This document shows, piece by piece, positions 21,220 to 30,640 of a DNA stretch of 64,000 nt (position 1 is the first letter of the stretch; every line of letters starts with the position of its first letter). The DNA is from Pseudomonas sp. PDM05. Lineage in GTDB: Bacteria > Pseudomonadota > Gammaproteobacteria > Pseudomonadales > Pseudomonadaceae. The position numbers and the translations under genes were made by a program. Under the pieces are notes generated by a model. The model saw only the letters and a program-made list of their open reading frames with translations, ran no database searches and was not told where the DNA came from. Location: contig NZ_JACVAC010000006.1 of the NCBI RefSeq assembly GCF_014851685.1, positions 186,001 to 250,000 of the forward strand, written 5' to 3'.

Positions 21220-22229
21220 TACTTGTTGCCCCGTGCTTGGACCAGCATGTCTGACAGCTGATGCACGGCCATGGCGTACATCACACTGCGGTTATAACGC
21301 GTGATTGCGTAGAAATTCTTCAGGCCCATCCAGTATTCCGGGCCGTTTTCGCCCTCAAGACGGAATGCCGTGACCGGCATATCATCAGGCAGCGCATTCT
21401 GACTCGACCAGCCCAGCGCCCGCAACTCCCCGACCGTCTTGGCCGGCTCGATGCCCTGGGTCAGGCCTTCATCGGCGCGCTCCCCGCTGACATCCGCGCG
21501 GATCACCACAGGTTCGCCGGCCACCCAGCCATGACGCTTGAAGTAGCTGGCCACGCTGCCGATGGCATCGTCCGGGTTACTCCAGATATTGATATGCCCG
21601 TCGCCGTCAAAGTCCACTGCATAGGCGCGAAAACTGCTCGGCATGAACTGCGGCAAGCCCATCGCACCGGCGTAGGAGCCCTTGAGGGTCAACGGGTCGA
21701 CCTGCTCTTCGCGGGCCAGCAGCAGGAACTCGCGCAGTTCCTTGCGGAAGAATTCGGCGCGCGGCGGGTAGTCGAAGCCCAGGGTCGACAACGCGTCGAT
21801 CACCCGGTAACTGCCGGTATTGCGCCCGTAAAAGGTTTCAATGCCAATGATCGCCACGATGACCTGGGCTGGCACGCCGTATTCCTGCTCGGCGCGGGCC
21901 AGCACCGCTTCGTGCTGGCGCCAGAAGTCCACGCCCCGCGCCACACGGGCGTCGGTGAGGAACATCGGGCGATATTCCTTCCACTGCTTCACGCGTTCGG
22001 CCGGGCGGGAGATGGCGTCGAGGATCGCCTGCTTTTTCTGGGCCTCGCGAAACACGCCCATCAGCTGTTCGCCGGCAAAACCGTAGTCGCGGGTCATTTC
22101 ACCGACAAATTCGGCGACCTGGGGTGAACCATCGTAGTCACCGGCCTGCGCCTCTTGCGTTGCGCCCAGCAGGCCAATCAGGCCCATCCAGGACGCGTGC
22201 CGAGTCGCCCAGCCGCGCATTACTTGCAT
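21219..22229 (-). CDS. sltB1: soluble lytic transglycosylase B
   Basis: MltB-type periplasmic transglycosylase without a lipobox. The signal is GLIGLLGATQEAQA and the mature protein begins GDYDGSPQVAEFVGEM. The catalytic glutamate is in VAIIGIETFYGRNTG; the block GSYAGAMGLPQFMPSSFRAY follows. The start is uncertain by two codons: 22229 has an AAGGTG ribosome site at good spacing, while 22235 is closer to it. It sits 17 bases after rodA, in the conserved rodA-sltB1-rlpA order. Confidence 0.94.
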   Translation of the reverse strand: MQVMRGWATRHASWMGLIGLLGATQEAQAGDYDGSPQVAEFVGEMTRDYGFAGEQLMGVFREAQKKQAILDAISRPAERVKQWKEYRPMFLTDARVARGVDFWRQHEAVLARAEQEYGVPAQVIVAIIGIETFYGRNTGSYRVIDALSTLGFDYPPRAEFFRKELREFLLLAREEQVDPLTLKGSYAGAMGLPQFMPSSFRAYAVDFDGDGHINIWSNPDDAIGSVASYFKRHGWVAGEPVVIRADVSGERADEGLTQGIEPAKTVGELRALGWSSQNALPDDMPVTAFRLEGENGPEYWMGLKNFYAITRYNRSVMYAMAVHQLSDMLVQARGNK

Positions 22230-22246
22230 TGACATCTTCACCTTAT

Positions 22247-23392
22247 TCAAACCTGTGCGATCCATTTGCGATGCGTATGAATCGACATCAAAACCCCAAA
22301 CGCTGACAGCAATGTCACCAGCGAAGTTCCGCCGTAGCTAATGAACGGCAACGGCACCCCAACCACCGGCAGCAGGCCACTGACCATACCGATGTTGACG
22401 AAAACGTAAACAAAAAAAGTCATGGTCAAGGCGCCGGCCAGCAGTTTGCCGAACAGCGTCTGCGCCTGGGCGGTGATCACCAGGCCGCGACCAATCAACA
22501 GCAGGTAGATCAGCAACAGCGCGCAAATGCCCACCAGGCCGAACTCTTCGCCCATCACCGCAATAATGAAGTCGGTATGGCTTTCCGGCAGGAAGTCCAG
22601 GTGCGACTGGGTGCCGAGCAGCCAGCCCTTGCCGAACACGCCGCCGGAGCCGATGGCGGCCTTCGACTGGATGATGTTCCAGCCGGTGCCCAGCGGATCG
22701 CTTTCCGGGTCGAGGAACGTGAGAATCCGCTGCTTCTGATAGTCGTGCATAAAGAAGAACCACATGGCGATCGCCACGGGCACGGCGGCGGCCAGCACGC
22801 TGAGAATCCAGCGCCAGCGCAAGCCGCCCATGAACAGCACGAACGCACCGCCCGCGAGAATCAGCAGCGAGGTGCCGAGGTCGGGCTGGCGCACAATCAG
22901 GATGAACGGTATGCCGATCAGGATCAGGCTGATACCCACGTGCTTGAGCTGCGGCGGCAAGGTGCGCTTGGACAGGTACCAGGCGATGGTCGCCGGCATC
23001 AGGATCTTCATGAATTCCGACGGCTGGAAGCGAATCACCCCCGGAATGTTGATCCAGCGGGTCGCGCCCATGGCGTTGTGCCCCATCACATCCACCACCA
23101 CCAGCAGCAGCACACCGGCCACATAACCGAGCGGCACCCAGCGCGCCATGAATCGCGGCTCCAGCTGGGCAATCACCACCATCGACAACAGGCCCAGGCC
23201 GAACGACGACGCTTGCTTGATCAGCAGGTCCCAGTTCTTGCCGCTGGCCGAATACAGGACAAACAGGCTGCCGGCCGCCAGGGTCAGCAGCAGGATCAGC
23301 AACGGGCCATCGATGTGCATGCGTTGCAACAACGTCGCGCGGCGACGCATCACATCCTCGCTGGAGAGGATGCGGTCAAAATTACTCTTCAC
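22247..23392 (-). CDS. rodA: rod shape-determining SEDS glycosyltransferase RodA
   Basis: Polytopic inner-membrane peptidoglycan polymerase of the elongasome, working with PBP2. About ten membrane helices are visible. Family hallmarks include QPSEFMKI, RQPDLGTSLLI, GTGWNIIQSKAAIGSGG, FLPESHTDFIIAVMGEEFG and PFISYGGTSLV. The conserved start (x)KSNFDRIL requires the GTG at 23392, which overlaps the pbpA stop by 11 bases and argues for translational coupling. The length is 381 residues. Confidence 0.96.
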   Translation of the reverse strand: MKSNFDRILSSEDVMRRRATLLQRMHIDGPLLILLLTLAAGSLFVLYSASGKNWDLLIKQASSFGLGLLSMVVIAQLEPRFMARWVPLGYVAGVLLLVVVDVMGHNAMGATRWINIPGVIRFQPSEFMKILMPATIAWYLSKRTLPPQLKHVGISLILIGIPFILIVRQPDLGTSLLILAGGAFVLFMGGLRWRWILSVLAAAVPVAIAMWFFFMHDYQKQRILTFLDPESDPLGTGWNIIQSKAAIGSGGVFGKGWLLGTQSHLDFLPESHTDFIIAVMGEEFGLVGICALLLIYLLLIGRGLVITAQAQTLFGKLLAGALTMTFFVYVFVNIGMVSGLLPVVGVPLPFISYGGTSLVTLLSAFGVLMSIHTHRKWIAQV

Positions 23393-25280
23393 TGGCCGTA
23401 ACCTCGGTGCTTGAAGGGGGGCCGCCATATTCGGGCTTTAGCCTGCCGTCGTCGGCCAACAGCCAGGCGTCCATCACTTGGCGCACCACGGGGGCGGCGA
23501 CACCGGAGCCGGACTCGCCGTTCTCGACCATCACCGCGACCACGATCTTCGGATCATCCGCCGGCGCGAAGCCGACAAACAAGGCGTGGTCACGGTGGCG
23601 CTCCTGGACCTTGGAGCGGTCATACTTCTCGCCCTGCTTGATCGCGACCACCTGGGCCGTACCACTCTTGCCGGCGATGCGGTATTGCGCGCCAATCGCC
23701 GCCTTGCGCGCGGTGCCACGGGCGCCGTGCATCACTTGCTGCATGCCGTGGTTGACCTTGGTCCAGTCAGACGGGTCGCGCAGCACGATGTCGGCAATCG
23801 GGTTTTCGTCCACCGGTTTCTCGCCTTCGATGGTCTTGGCCAGGTGCGGACGGTTCCAGATGCCTTTGTTGGCCACCAGCGCGGTGGCCTGGGCCAGTTG
23901 CAACGGCGTGGCCTGCATGTAGCCCTGGCCGATCCCGAGGATCAGGGTTTCGCCGGGGAACCAGGCCTGGCGGCGGGTCGCGCGCTTCCATTCCCGCGAT
24001 GGCATCAGGCCAGGGGATTCTTCGAACATGTCCAGGGAGACTTTCTGGCCAAGGCCGAACTTGCCCATGTAGGCAGAGAGGCGGTCGATCCCCAGCTTGT
24101 GGGCCAGGTCGTAAAAATAGGTGTCGTTGGAGCGCATGATCGCGGTGTCCAAATCGACATAGCCGTCACCGGTACGGTTCCAGTTGCGGTATTTGTGATC
24201 GTAGTTGGGCAGCATGTAGTAGCCCGGGTCGAACACCCGGCTGGAGGCCGTGACCACGCCCGCGTCGAGCCCGGCAATCGCCACCGCCGGCTTGATCGTC
24301 GAGCCCGGTGGATACAGGCCGCGCAACACGCGGTTGAACAGTGGCCGGTCGATCGAATCGCGCAACTCGGCATACGCCTTGAAGCTGATACCAGTGACAA
24401 ACAGGTTGGGGTCGAAACTCGGCTGGCTGACCATCGCCAGCACTTCGCCCGTTGCCGGGTCCAGCGCCACGACGGCACCACGCCGCCCGCCCAGGGCCAT
24501 CTCCGCCGCTTCCTGCAGCTTGATGTCCAGGCTCAACACGATGTCCTTGCCCGGCACCGGGTCGGTGCGTTTGAGCACCCGCAGCACACGGCCACGGGCA
24601 TTGGTCTCGACTTCCTCGTAACCCACCTGGCCGTGCAGTTCCGGCTCGTAGAAACGCTCGATGCCGGTCTTGCCGATATGGTGGGTGCCGCTGTAATTGA
24701 CCGGATCGAGGCTTTTCAGCTCTTTCTCGTTGATCCGCCCCATGTAGCCGACGGAGTGGGCAAAGTGCGGCCCTTGCGGGTAATGCCGTACCAACTGCGC
24801 CACCACTTCCACACCTGGCAAACGGAACTGGTTCACCGCGATCCGGGCGATCTGCTCTTCGGTCAACTCAAACAGGATCGGCACCGGCTCAAATGGCCGG
24901 CGCCCCTGCTTCATGCGTTTTTCGAAGACCACCCGGTCTTCCGGGGTCAGTTGCAGCACTTCGACGATCACATCGAGGACCTGCTGCCAATCGCCGGAAC
25001 GCTCGCGGGTCATGCTCAGGCTGAAGCTGGGCCGGTTGTCCGCGACCACCACGCCATTGCGGTCGAAGATCAGCCCACGGGTCGGTGGAATCGGCTGCAC
25101 ATGCACCCGGTTGTTTTCCGACAGCGTGGAGTGATAGTCGTACTGGATCACTTGCAGGAAATACAGGCGCGCGATCAGCACGCCGATCAACCCCACCACC
25201 AGAAACGCACCAAACACCACGCGAGCGCGTACCAGACGTGCGTCTTTCTCGTGGTCCTTGATGCGGATCGGCTGGGTCAT
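23382..25280 (-). CDS. pbpA: penicillin-binding protein 2 (transpeptidase)
   Basis: Class B PBP that crosslinks new peptidoglycan in the elongasome (also called mrdA). It has one N-terminal membrane anchor (about residues 18-45). The dimerisation/pedestal domain starts with RGLIFDRNGVVVADN, and the transpeptidase domain has Ser327-Thr-Ile-Lys330, Ser384-Asn-Asp386 and Lys538-Ser-Gly540. The length is 632 residues. It overlaps rodA and follows rlmH by 15 bases. Confidence 0.97.
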   Translation of the reverse strand: MTQPIRIKDHEKDARLVRARVVFGAFLVVGLIGVLIARLYFLQVIQYDYHSTLSENNRVHVQPIPPTRGLIFDRNGVVVADNRPSFSLSMTRERSGDWQQVLDVIVEVLQLTPEDRVVFEKRMKQGRRPFEPVPILFELTEEQIARIAVNQFRLPGVEVVAQLVRHYPQGPHFAHSVGYMGRINEKELKSLDPVNYSGTHHIGKTGIERFYEPELHGQVGYEEVETNARGRVLRVLKRTDPVPGKDIVLSLDIKLQEAAEMALGGRRGAVVALDPATGEVLAMVSQPSFDPNLFVTGISFKAYAELRDSIDRPLFNRVLRGLYPPGSTIKPAVAIAGLDAGVVTASSRVFDPGYYMLPNYDHKYRNWNRTGDGYVDLDTAIMRSNDTYFYDLAHKLGIDRLSAYMGKFGLGQKVSLDMFEESPGLMPSREWKRATRRQAWFPGETLILGIGQGYMQATPLQLAQATALVANKGIWNRPHLAKTIEGEKPVDENPIADIVLRDPSDWTKVNHGMQQVMHGARGTARKAAIGAQYRIAGKSGTAQVVAIKQGEKYDRSKVQERHRDHALFVGFAPADDPKIVVAVMVENGESGSGVAAPVVRQVMDAWLLADDGRLKPEYGGPPSSTEVTASEE

Positions 25281-25295
25281 CGGGAGGGGCGCAGG

Positions 25296-25763
25296 CTATT
25301 TGTGGTAAGGGTGCCCGGACAGGACTGTCCAGGCGCGATACAGCTGTTCACCGATCAGAATCCTTACCAACGGGTGCGGCAACGTGAGCGCCGACAGCGA
25401 CCAGCGCTGGTCCGCCCGCGCACAGACTTCCGGCGCCAGCCCCTCGGGGCCACCGACCATGAAGTTGACCGTGCGCGAATCCAGGCGCCAGCGATCCAGT
25501 TCCACCGCCAACTGCTCGGTGCTCCAGGGTTTGCCGTGCACCTCGAGGGTGACAATGCGCTCGTTGGGGCCGACCTTGGCCAACATGGCTTCGCCTTCCT
25601 GACGGATAAAGCGCGCCACATCGGCATTCTTGCCCCGGGTATTGAGCGGTATCTCCACCAGTTCCAGCGACAGCTCGGCGGGCAGACGCTTGGCATACTC
25701 GTGCCAGCCTTCTTCTACCCACTTGGGCATGCGTGAACCGACAGCAATCAGACGCAGGCGCAC
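25296..25763 (-). CDS. rlmH: 23S rRNA pseudouridine(1915) N3-methyltransferase
   Basis: SPOUT-fold methyltransferase acting on assembled 70S ribosomes at helix 69. At 155 residues it matches the family. Hallmarks are [19 protein letters not shown], the knot region [14 protein letters not shown], and the C-terminus [24 protein letters not shown]. It lies 9 bases after rsfS and 15 bases before pbpA. Confidence 0.97.
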
Positions 25764-25772
25764 AGCCGTTCC

Positions 25773-26267
25773 TTATTCCTGGTCTTTGTTCAGCTTGTCG
25801 AAGTGCGCGTGGCCCACTTCCGGGCTGTGGTGCTTGCCATCGGCGGCACGGCTCTGCTCGGCGCCTTTCCACAGACGCTCGAGGTCGTAGAACTGACGGG
25901 CGCTGGCGGTCATCATGTGAACGATCACGTCGTCCATATCCAGCAGGACCCAGTCGCTGTCGCCCTTGCCTTCTTCACCCAGCGGCTTGACGCCTTGGGC
26001 TTTGACGGCTTCGCGGACTTTATCGAGCATCGCGCCGATCTGACGGTTCGACGTACCGGTGGCGATGATCATGAAGTCGGTGATGCTTTGCTTGTCACGC
26101 ACGTCCAGCACCTGGATGTCCTGGGCCTTGACGTCTTCCAGGGCCGCCACGGCGACTTTGACCAGCTCTTCGCCAGCCAGCTCTGGGCCAACGTGGGCTT
26201 CAACCGGCAGCGGGGCGCTTTTGAAGGTGCCTTTGCGCTTAACTTTGCTTACGTCTTTGTTCGTCAT
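25773..26267 (-). CDS. rsfS: ribosomal silencing factor RsfS
   Basis: Binds uL14 and blocks subunit joining when nutrients are short. The RsfS core begins at about residue 35 (LVKVAVAALEDVKAQDIQVLDVRD, DFMIIATGTSNRQIGAM, GDSDWVLLDMDDVIVHMM). The 164-residue product has a lysine-rich N-terminal extension of about 33 residues and a polar C-terminal tail (KGAEQSRAADGKHH...) not present in the 105-residue E. coli protein. Only the ATG at 26267 gives an ordinary start, and its ribosome site is weak. Confidence 0.93.
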   Translation of the reverse strand: MTNKDVSKVKRKGTFKSAPLPVEAHVGPELAGEELVKVAVAALEDVKAQDIQVLDVRDKQSITDFMIIATGTSNRQIGAMLDKVREAVKAQGVKPLGEEGKGDSDWVLLDMDDVIVHMMTASARQFYDLERLWKGAEQSRAADGKHHSPEVGHAHFDKLNKDQE

Positions 26268-26304
26268 ATAAAACTCGTTTTGCTCGTATGTTCGGGTGCT
26301 CGCT

Positions 26305-26320
26305 GTACGACTGTTCGTAC
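26305..26320. repeat. perfect inverted repeat in the nadD-rsfS gap
   Basis: GTACGA-CTGT-TCGTAC, a 6-bp perfect stem with a 4-base loop, in the 69-base spacer between two genes of an otherwise tightly packed operon. It could be a processing or attenuation hairpin; there is no T run. Confidence 0.45.
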
Positions 26321-26336
26321 GTTCAAGCACGCCTTT

Positions 26337-26981
26337 TCAGTTCGACGCACGGTAAAGCCCGTGCGCATCGATGTAGGCCAGGACCGCGTCAGGCACCAGG
26401 AAACGTACCGACTTACCGCTGGCCAGCAGTTGACGGATCTGGGTGGCGGACACCGCAAGCGGGGTCTGCCAGACGAATGCAATATTCCCGTTCGGCCCGG
26501 TCAGGGCCAAGGGGTCACTTACCGACCGCGCGGCCAGCAGGTTGCGCAAGGCATCCGGCGGTTCGCTGTCGGCATCCGGGCGTTGCAGAACCAGGATGTG
26601 GCAATGCTGGAGGAGTTCCTCCCAGCGATGCCAAGAGGGCAGGCCGCAAAATGCGTCCCAGCCCAGAAGCAAAAACAACTGGTCATCGGCGGCCAGTTCG
26701 GCGCGCATCAGCTCCAGGGTGTCAACAGTGTAGGACGGTTTATCGCGCTTGAGCTCACGGTCGTCCACCACCAGCGGCGCGATGCCTTCAACGGCAAGGC
26801 GCACCATTTCCAGGCGCTGCTGCGGCGACACCTGCGGTGTATCGCGGTGCGGCGGCCGGAAATTGGGGATCAGGCGCAACTCATCCAGCGCGAGGGCATC
26901 CGCGACTTCCAGGGCACTGCGCAAATGGCCGATGTGCACGGGGTCGAAAGTACCGCCGAGCAGCCCGATGCGTTTAGCCAT
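26337..26981 (-). CDS. nadD: nicotinate-nucleotide adenylyltransferase
   Basis: Forms nicotinate adenine dinucleotide in NAD synthesis. The nucleotidyltransferase signature is [18 protein letters not shown] at the start and [28 protein letters not shown] near the C-terminus (the ISSTxIR-like motif reads VSATQIR). The length is 214 residues. Its ATG shares a base with the proA stop (TGATG). Confidence 0.96.
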   Translation of the reverse strand: MAKRIGLLGGTFDPVHIGHLRSALEVADALALDELRLIPNFRPPHRDTPQVSPQQRLEMVRLAVEGIAPLVVDDRELKRDKPSYTVDTLELMRAELAADDQLFLLLGWDAFCGLPSWHRWEELLQHCHILVLQRPDADSEPPDALRNLLAARSVSDPLALTGPNGNIAFVWQTPLAVSATQIRQLLASGKSVRFLVPDAVLAYIDAHGLYRASN

Positions 26982-28246
26982 CAAGTGCGCACGTGACCGT
27001 CGCCGAACACCACGTACTTCTCGCTGGTCAGGCCTTCGAGGCCAACCGGGCCGCGGGCGTGGAGCTTGTCGGTGGAAATACCGATCTCGGCGCCCAGGCC
27101 ATACTCGAAGCCGTCGGCAAAACGCGTCGAGGCGTTGATCATCACCGAAGCGGAGTCCACTTCGTTGAGGAAACGCCGCGCATCGCTGAAATGCTCGGAG
27201 ACGATCGCGTCGGTGTGCTTGGAGCCATAGGTGTTGATGTGCTCGATGGCCTCGTCCAGGTCATCGACGATCTTGATCGACAGGATCGGCGCAGTGTATT
27301 CGGTGTACCAGTCCAGCTCGGTCGCCTCGATCACGTCCGCGCCGAGCAGCGCGCGGGTACGCTCGCAACCACGCAATTCCACACCTTTATCCCGGTAGAT
27401 GGCAGCCAGCGGCGGCAGCACGCGCTCGGCAATGCCGGCGTGCACCAGCAGGGTTTCCATGGTGTTGCACGGGGCGTAGCGGTGGGTCTTGGCGTTGTCG
27501 GCGATGCGGATCGCCTTGTCGATGTCGGCAGCGATGTCGATGTACACGTGGCACACGCCGTCCAGGTGCTTGATCACCGGCACCTTGGCATCACGGCTGA
27601 CGCGCTCGATCAGGCTCTTGCCACCGCGCGGCACGATCACGTCGACGAATTCCGGCATGGTGATCAACGCGCCAACAGCGGCGCGGTCGGTGGTTTCCAC
27701 CACTTGCACCACTTCGGCCGGCAATTCGGCCACGGCCAGGCCCTGCTGGATGCACGTAGCAATGGCGCGATTGGAGTTGATGGCTTCGGAGCCGCCACGC
27801 AGGATAGTGGCGTTGCCGGACTTGAGGCACAGGCTCGCAGCGTCGATGGTCACGTTCGGACGCGACTCATAGATGATGCCGATCACGCCCAGGGGCACGC
27901 GCATCTTGCCGACCTGGATGCCGGACGGCAGGTAGCGCATATCGCGGATTTCACCGATGGGGTCAGGCAGCTTGGCCACCTGACGCAGGCCTTCGATCAT
28001 GTCGTCGATACGTGCCGGGGTCAGCGCCAGGCGGTCCAGCAGTGCCGGCTCCAGGCCATTGGCGCGGCCGTTGGCCAGGTCCAGTTCGTTGGCGGCGCTG
28101 AGCTCGGAGCGCGAGGCATCCAGAGCGTCGGCGGCCGCCAGGAGGGCGCGATTCTTCTGCGCAGTGCTCGCACGGGCGATCAACCGCGAGGCCTGACGGG
28201 CAGCGCGACCCAGGCGGGTCATGTAGTCAAGAACGGACTCAGTCAT
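26981..28246 (-). CDS. proA: gamma-glutamyl phosphate reductase
   Basis: NADPH-dependent second step of proline biosynthesis, an aldehyde-dehydrogenase-fold enzyme. The catalytic cysteine lies in [15 protein letters not shown]. Other motifs are [35 protein letters not shown], and the C-terminal [22 protein letters not shown]. The length is 421 residues. It heads the minus-strand cluster. Confidence 0.97.
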   Translation of the reverse strand: MTESVLDYMTRLGRAARQASRLIARASTAQKNRALLAAADALDASRSELSAANELDLANGRANGLEPALLDRLALTPARIDDMIEGLRQVAKLPDPIGEIRDMRYLPSGIQVGKMRVPLGVIGIIYESRPNVTIDAASLCLKSGNATILRGGSEAINSNRAIATCIQQGLAVAELPAEVVQVVETTDRAAVGALITMPEFVDVIVPRGGKSLIERVSRDAKVPVIKHLDGVCHVYIDIAADIDKAIRIADNAKTHRYAPCNTMETLLVHAGIAERVLPPLAAIYRDKGVELRGCERTRALLGADVIEATELDWYTEYTAPILSIKIVDDLDEAIEHINTYGSKHTDAIVSEHFSDARRFLNEVDSASVMINASTRFADGFEYGLGAEIGISTDKLHARGPVGLEGLTSEKYVVFGDGHVRT

Positions 28247-28421
28247 AGTCAGGGAGTCTTGGCAGGGAGGAAAGCGGCAGATTATAGCTGTGACGCCGCT
28301 CGACTGACAGCGGTGAGGGGCGGATGGTCGAAATGAACTGTAAAAACCTGGGGTTCAGCGGTAATTAAGGTGGGAGTTGTTACTATTCCGTCACTTTTAG
28401 CCGTATCAACCCCTGACCGCC

Positions 28422-29105
28422 ATGCCCAATTCAGCCACCCGACGCCCCGCCAGCGCCCTGCCCGACAGCTTCTTCGACCGTGACGCGCAGATTCTCGCGC
28501 GGGAATTGCTCGGAAAAGTCATACGTCATCGTGTCGGTGAAATCTGGCTTTCGGCGCGAATTATCGAAACCGAAGCCTATTACGTGGCCGAAAAAGGCAG
28601 CCACGCCTCACTCGGCTACACAGAAAAGCGTAAGGCTTTGTTTCTGGACGGTGGGCACATCTACATGTACTACGCCCGTGGCGGTGATTCGCTGAACTTC
28701 AGCGCCCAGGGGCCGGGCAATGCCGTGCTGATCAAATCGGCTTATCCATGGGTCGATGAACTGTCCGGGCCAGCGAGCCTGGCGCAGATGCTGCTGAACA
28801 ACCCCGATGCCAATGGCAGCCCGCGCGCCGCGCAAAAGCTGTGTGCGGGCCAGACGCTGTTGTGCAAGGCGCTGGGATTGAAGGTGCCGATGTGGGATGC
28901 CAAACGCTTCGACCCGCAGAATCTCTACGTTGAAGACGTAGGCCAGGTGCCGACGCAGACCATCCAGACCACCCGCCTGGGCATCCCCAGCGGCCGCGAC
29001 GAGCACCTGATGTATCGCTTCGTCGATGCGGGCTACGCGCCTTATTGCACACGGAACCCGCTGCGCAGGGGCCAGGTCGAAGGTCGCGATTATTTTTTGA
29101 TGTGA
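28422..29105 (+). CDS. mpg: DNA-3-methyladenine glycosylase (AAG/MPG family)
   Basis: Monofunctional base-excision glycosylase for alkylated purines. The AAG fold is seen in LARELLGKVIRHRVGEIW, the active-site glutamate region IIETEAYYVAEKGSHA, and YMYYARGGDSLNF. The length is 227 residues. It matches the position of P. aeruginosa PA4008 next to proA and is divergent from it. Confidence 0.92.
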   Translation: MPNSATRRPASALPDSFFDRDAQILARELLGKVIRHRVGEIWLSARIIETEAYYVAEKGSHASLGYTEKRKALFLDGGHIYMYYARGGDSLNFSAQGPGNAVLIKSAYPWVDELSGPASLAQMLLNNPDANGSPRAAQKLCAGQTLLCKALGLKVPMWDAKRFDPQNLYVEDVGQVPTQTIQTTRLGIPSGRDEHLMYRFVDAGYAPYCTRNPLRRGQVEGRDYFLM

Positions 29106-29161
29106 ACTGATTGGCCAGTTATGCCTGCTGAACATAAATTCGCAGGCACAGCAGACCCCAT

Positions 29162-29249
29162 GTGGGAGCGGGCTTGCTCGCGAAAGCGGTGGCTCAGTCA
29201 CCGATTTTATCAACCGATACACCGCTTTCGCGAGCAAGCCCGCTCCCAC
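29162..29249. repeat. REPIN, GCGGGCTTGCTCGCGAA type
   Basis: GTGGGAGCGGGCTTGCTCGCGAAAGCGGT and its near-perfect inverse ACCGCTTTCGCGAGCAAGCCCGCTCCCAC, about 88 bases overall. Confidence 0.92.
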
Positions 29250-29323
29250 AGTTTGATCTTCAGTGTTTCGGGCTACGCATTACCAAGCGCGCAAGCTGAA
29301 TAGAATAGATGGAGTGGATTTGT

Positions 29324-30640
29324 ATGGGCCAATGGCTCGATAGCGTCACCGGCTGGCTGACCCTCAACCCCGAATGGCTGGCGGCGGCAGTGTTTATCGT
29401 CGCGTGCGTGGAGTGCCTGGCCATCGCCGGGTTGATCGTGCCGGGCACGGTGATGCTGTTTGCGATCGCCGCACTCGCCGGCAGCGGTGCACTGTCATTG
29501 AGTGAAACCCTGTTGCTGGGCTTTCTCGGCGGCTTGCTCGGCGACGCAATTTCCTACTTCCTTGGCCGACACTTCCATCAGAACATCCGGCGCCTGCCCG
29601 GCCTGCGCCATCATCCTGAATGGATGAACGCTGCCGAGAGTTACTTCCACAAGTACGGCATTGCCAGCCTGCTGGTCGGACGTTTTATCGGCCCCTTGCG
29701 CCCTATGCTGCCGATGGTTGCCGGCATGTGCGACATGCCGCTCCCCCGCTTCGTCGCCGTGAGTATTCTGGCGGGCGCTGGCTGGTCGGTGGCCTACCTG
29801 CTGCCCGGCTGGGCGACCGGTGCGGCGTTGCGCCTGCCATTGCCGGAGGGATTCTGGCCGGAAGCGGCGGTTGTCGCGGCATCTATCGCCATATTGCTGG
29901 GACTGAGCCTGAACAGCAGCCTGCGCGGCCATCGGCGGGCCACGCTGTGGGTGGGTTGCGCCAGCCTGACGCTGTTGATCGCGCTGTTTATCGGCTACCC
30001 CCACCTCAATGACTTCGACCAGGGCCTGATCGCGCTGGTACAAGAGCACCGCAGCCCATGGCTGGACGAAGTGATGGTGCGGATCACCCAACTGGGTGAA
30101 TTCAAGAAGATGTTCGTTGCCAGTGCGATCTTCACCGGCTTGCTGCTGCTGGCCCGGCAATGGCGCCATGCGGTGTTTGTCGGCGCCACGCTGGCCGGCG
30201 CCGCCGTGATCAACACCGCCGCCAAGTTGTTTTTCGCCCGTGGCCGCCCGGAGATCCTCACCGACCCGCTGACCAGCTTCAGCATGCCCAGCGGCCATGC
30301 GTCGGGCTCTTTCGCATTTTTCCTGGCGCTGGCGATGCTGGCCGGCCTTGGGCAACCGACACGACTGCGCATGACCTGGCTCCTGCTGGGCTGCATTCCC
30401 GCCGCGTTCATCGCCTTGTCGCGGGTCTACCTGGGCGTGCACTGGCCGACCGACATCCTCGCCGGTACCCTGCTGGCGATGAGCGTCTGCGCCTTCAGCC
30501 TGAGCCTCAGCCAGCAGCGCAGCCCACTGCCAGCCTTGTCGCGCAAAGCCTGGTGGTTACTGTTGCCGGCCATCGTCGCGGTACTGAGCTTTATCGCCCT
30601 CACCGGCACGCCTCACGCGCTGCTGCGATACGCCTATTGA
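29324..30640 (+). CDS. DedA - PAP2 phosphatase fusion membrane protein
   Basis: A 438-residue inner-membrane protein joining two undecaprenyl/phospholipid-related modules. Residues 1-190 are a DedA domain (GLIVPGTVMLF, FLGGLLGDAISYFLGRH, GRFIGPLRPMLPMVAGM). After two more helices, residues about 230-420 form a PAP2 phosphatase with the three motifs KLFFARGRP, PSGHASGS and SRVYLGVHWPTD. DedA proteins include lipid-carrier flippases and PAP2 enzymes recycle carrier pyrophosphate, so a coupled flip-and-dephosphorylate role is an inference. The start at 29324 has GGAGTGG 6 bases upstream. Confidence 0.9.
   Translation: MGQWLDSVTGWLTLNPEWLAAAVFIVACVECLAIAGLIVPGTVMLFAIAALAGSGALSLSETLLLGFLGGLLGDAISYFLGRHFHQNIRRLPGLRHHPEWMNAAESYFHKYGIASLLVGRFIGPLRPMLPMVAGMCDMPLPRFVAVSILAGAGWSVAYLLPGWATGAALRLPLPEGFWPEAAVVAASIAILLGLSLNSSLRGHRRATLWVGCASLTLLIALFIGYPHLNDFDQGLIALVQEHRSPWLDEVMVRITQLGEFKKMFVASAIFTGLLLLARQWRHAVFVGATLAGAAVINTAAKLFFARGRPEILTDPLTSFSMPSGHASGSFAFFLALAMLAGLGQPTRLRMTWLLLGCIPAAFIALSRVYLGVHWPTDILAGTLLAMSVCAFSLSLSQQRSPLPALSRKAWWLLLPAIVAVLSFIALTGTPHALLRYAY

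Noticed and set aside
23478..25736. 752-codon plus-strand frame opposite pbpA and rlmH
   Set aside because: Crosses two genes with intact conserved motifs; histidine/glutamine-rich shadow.
26993..28336. Plus-strand frame opposite proA (447 codons)
   Set aside because: Shadow frame; translation has no domain and proA is certain.
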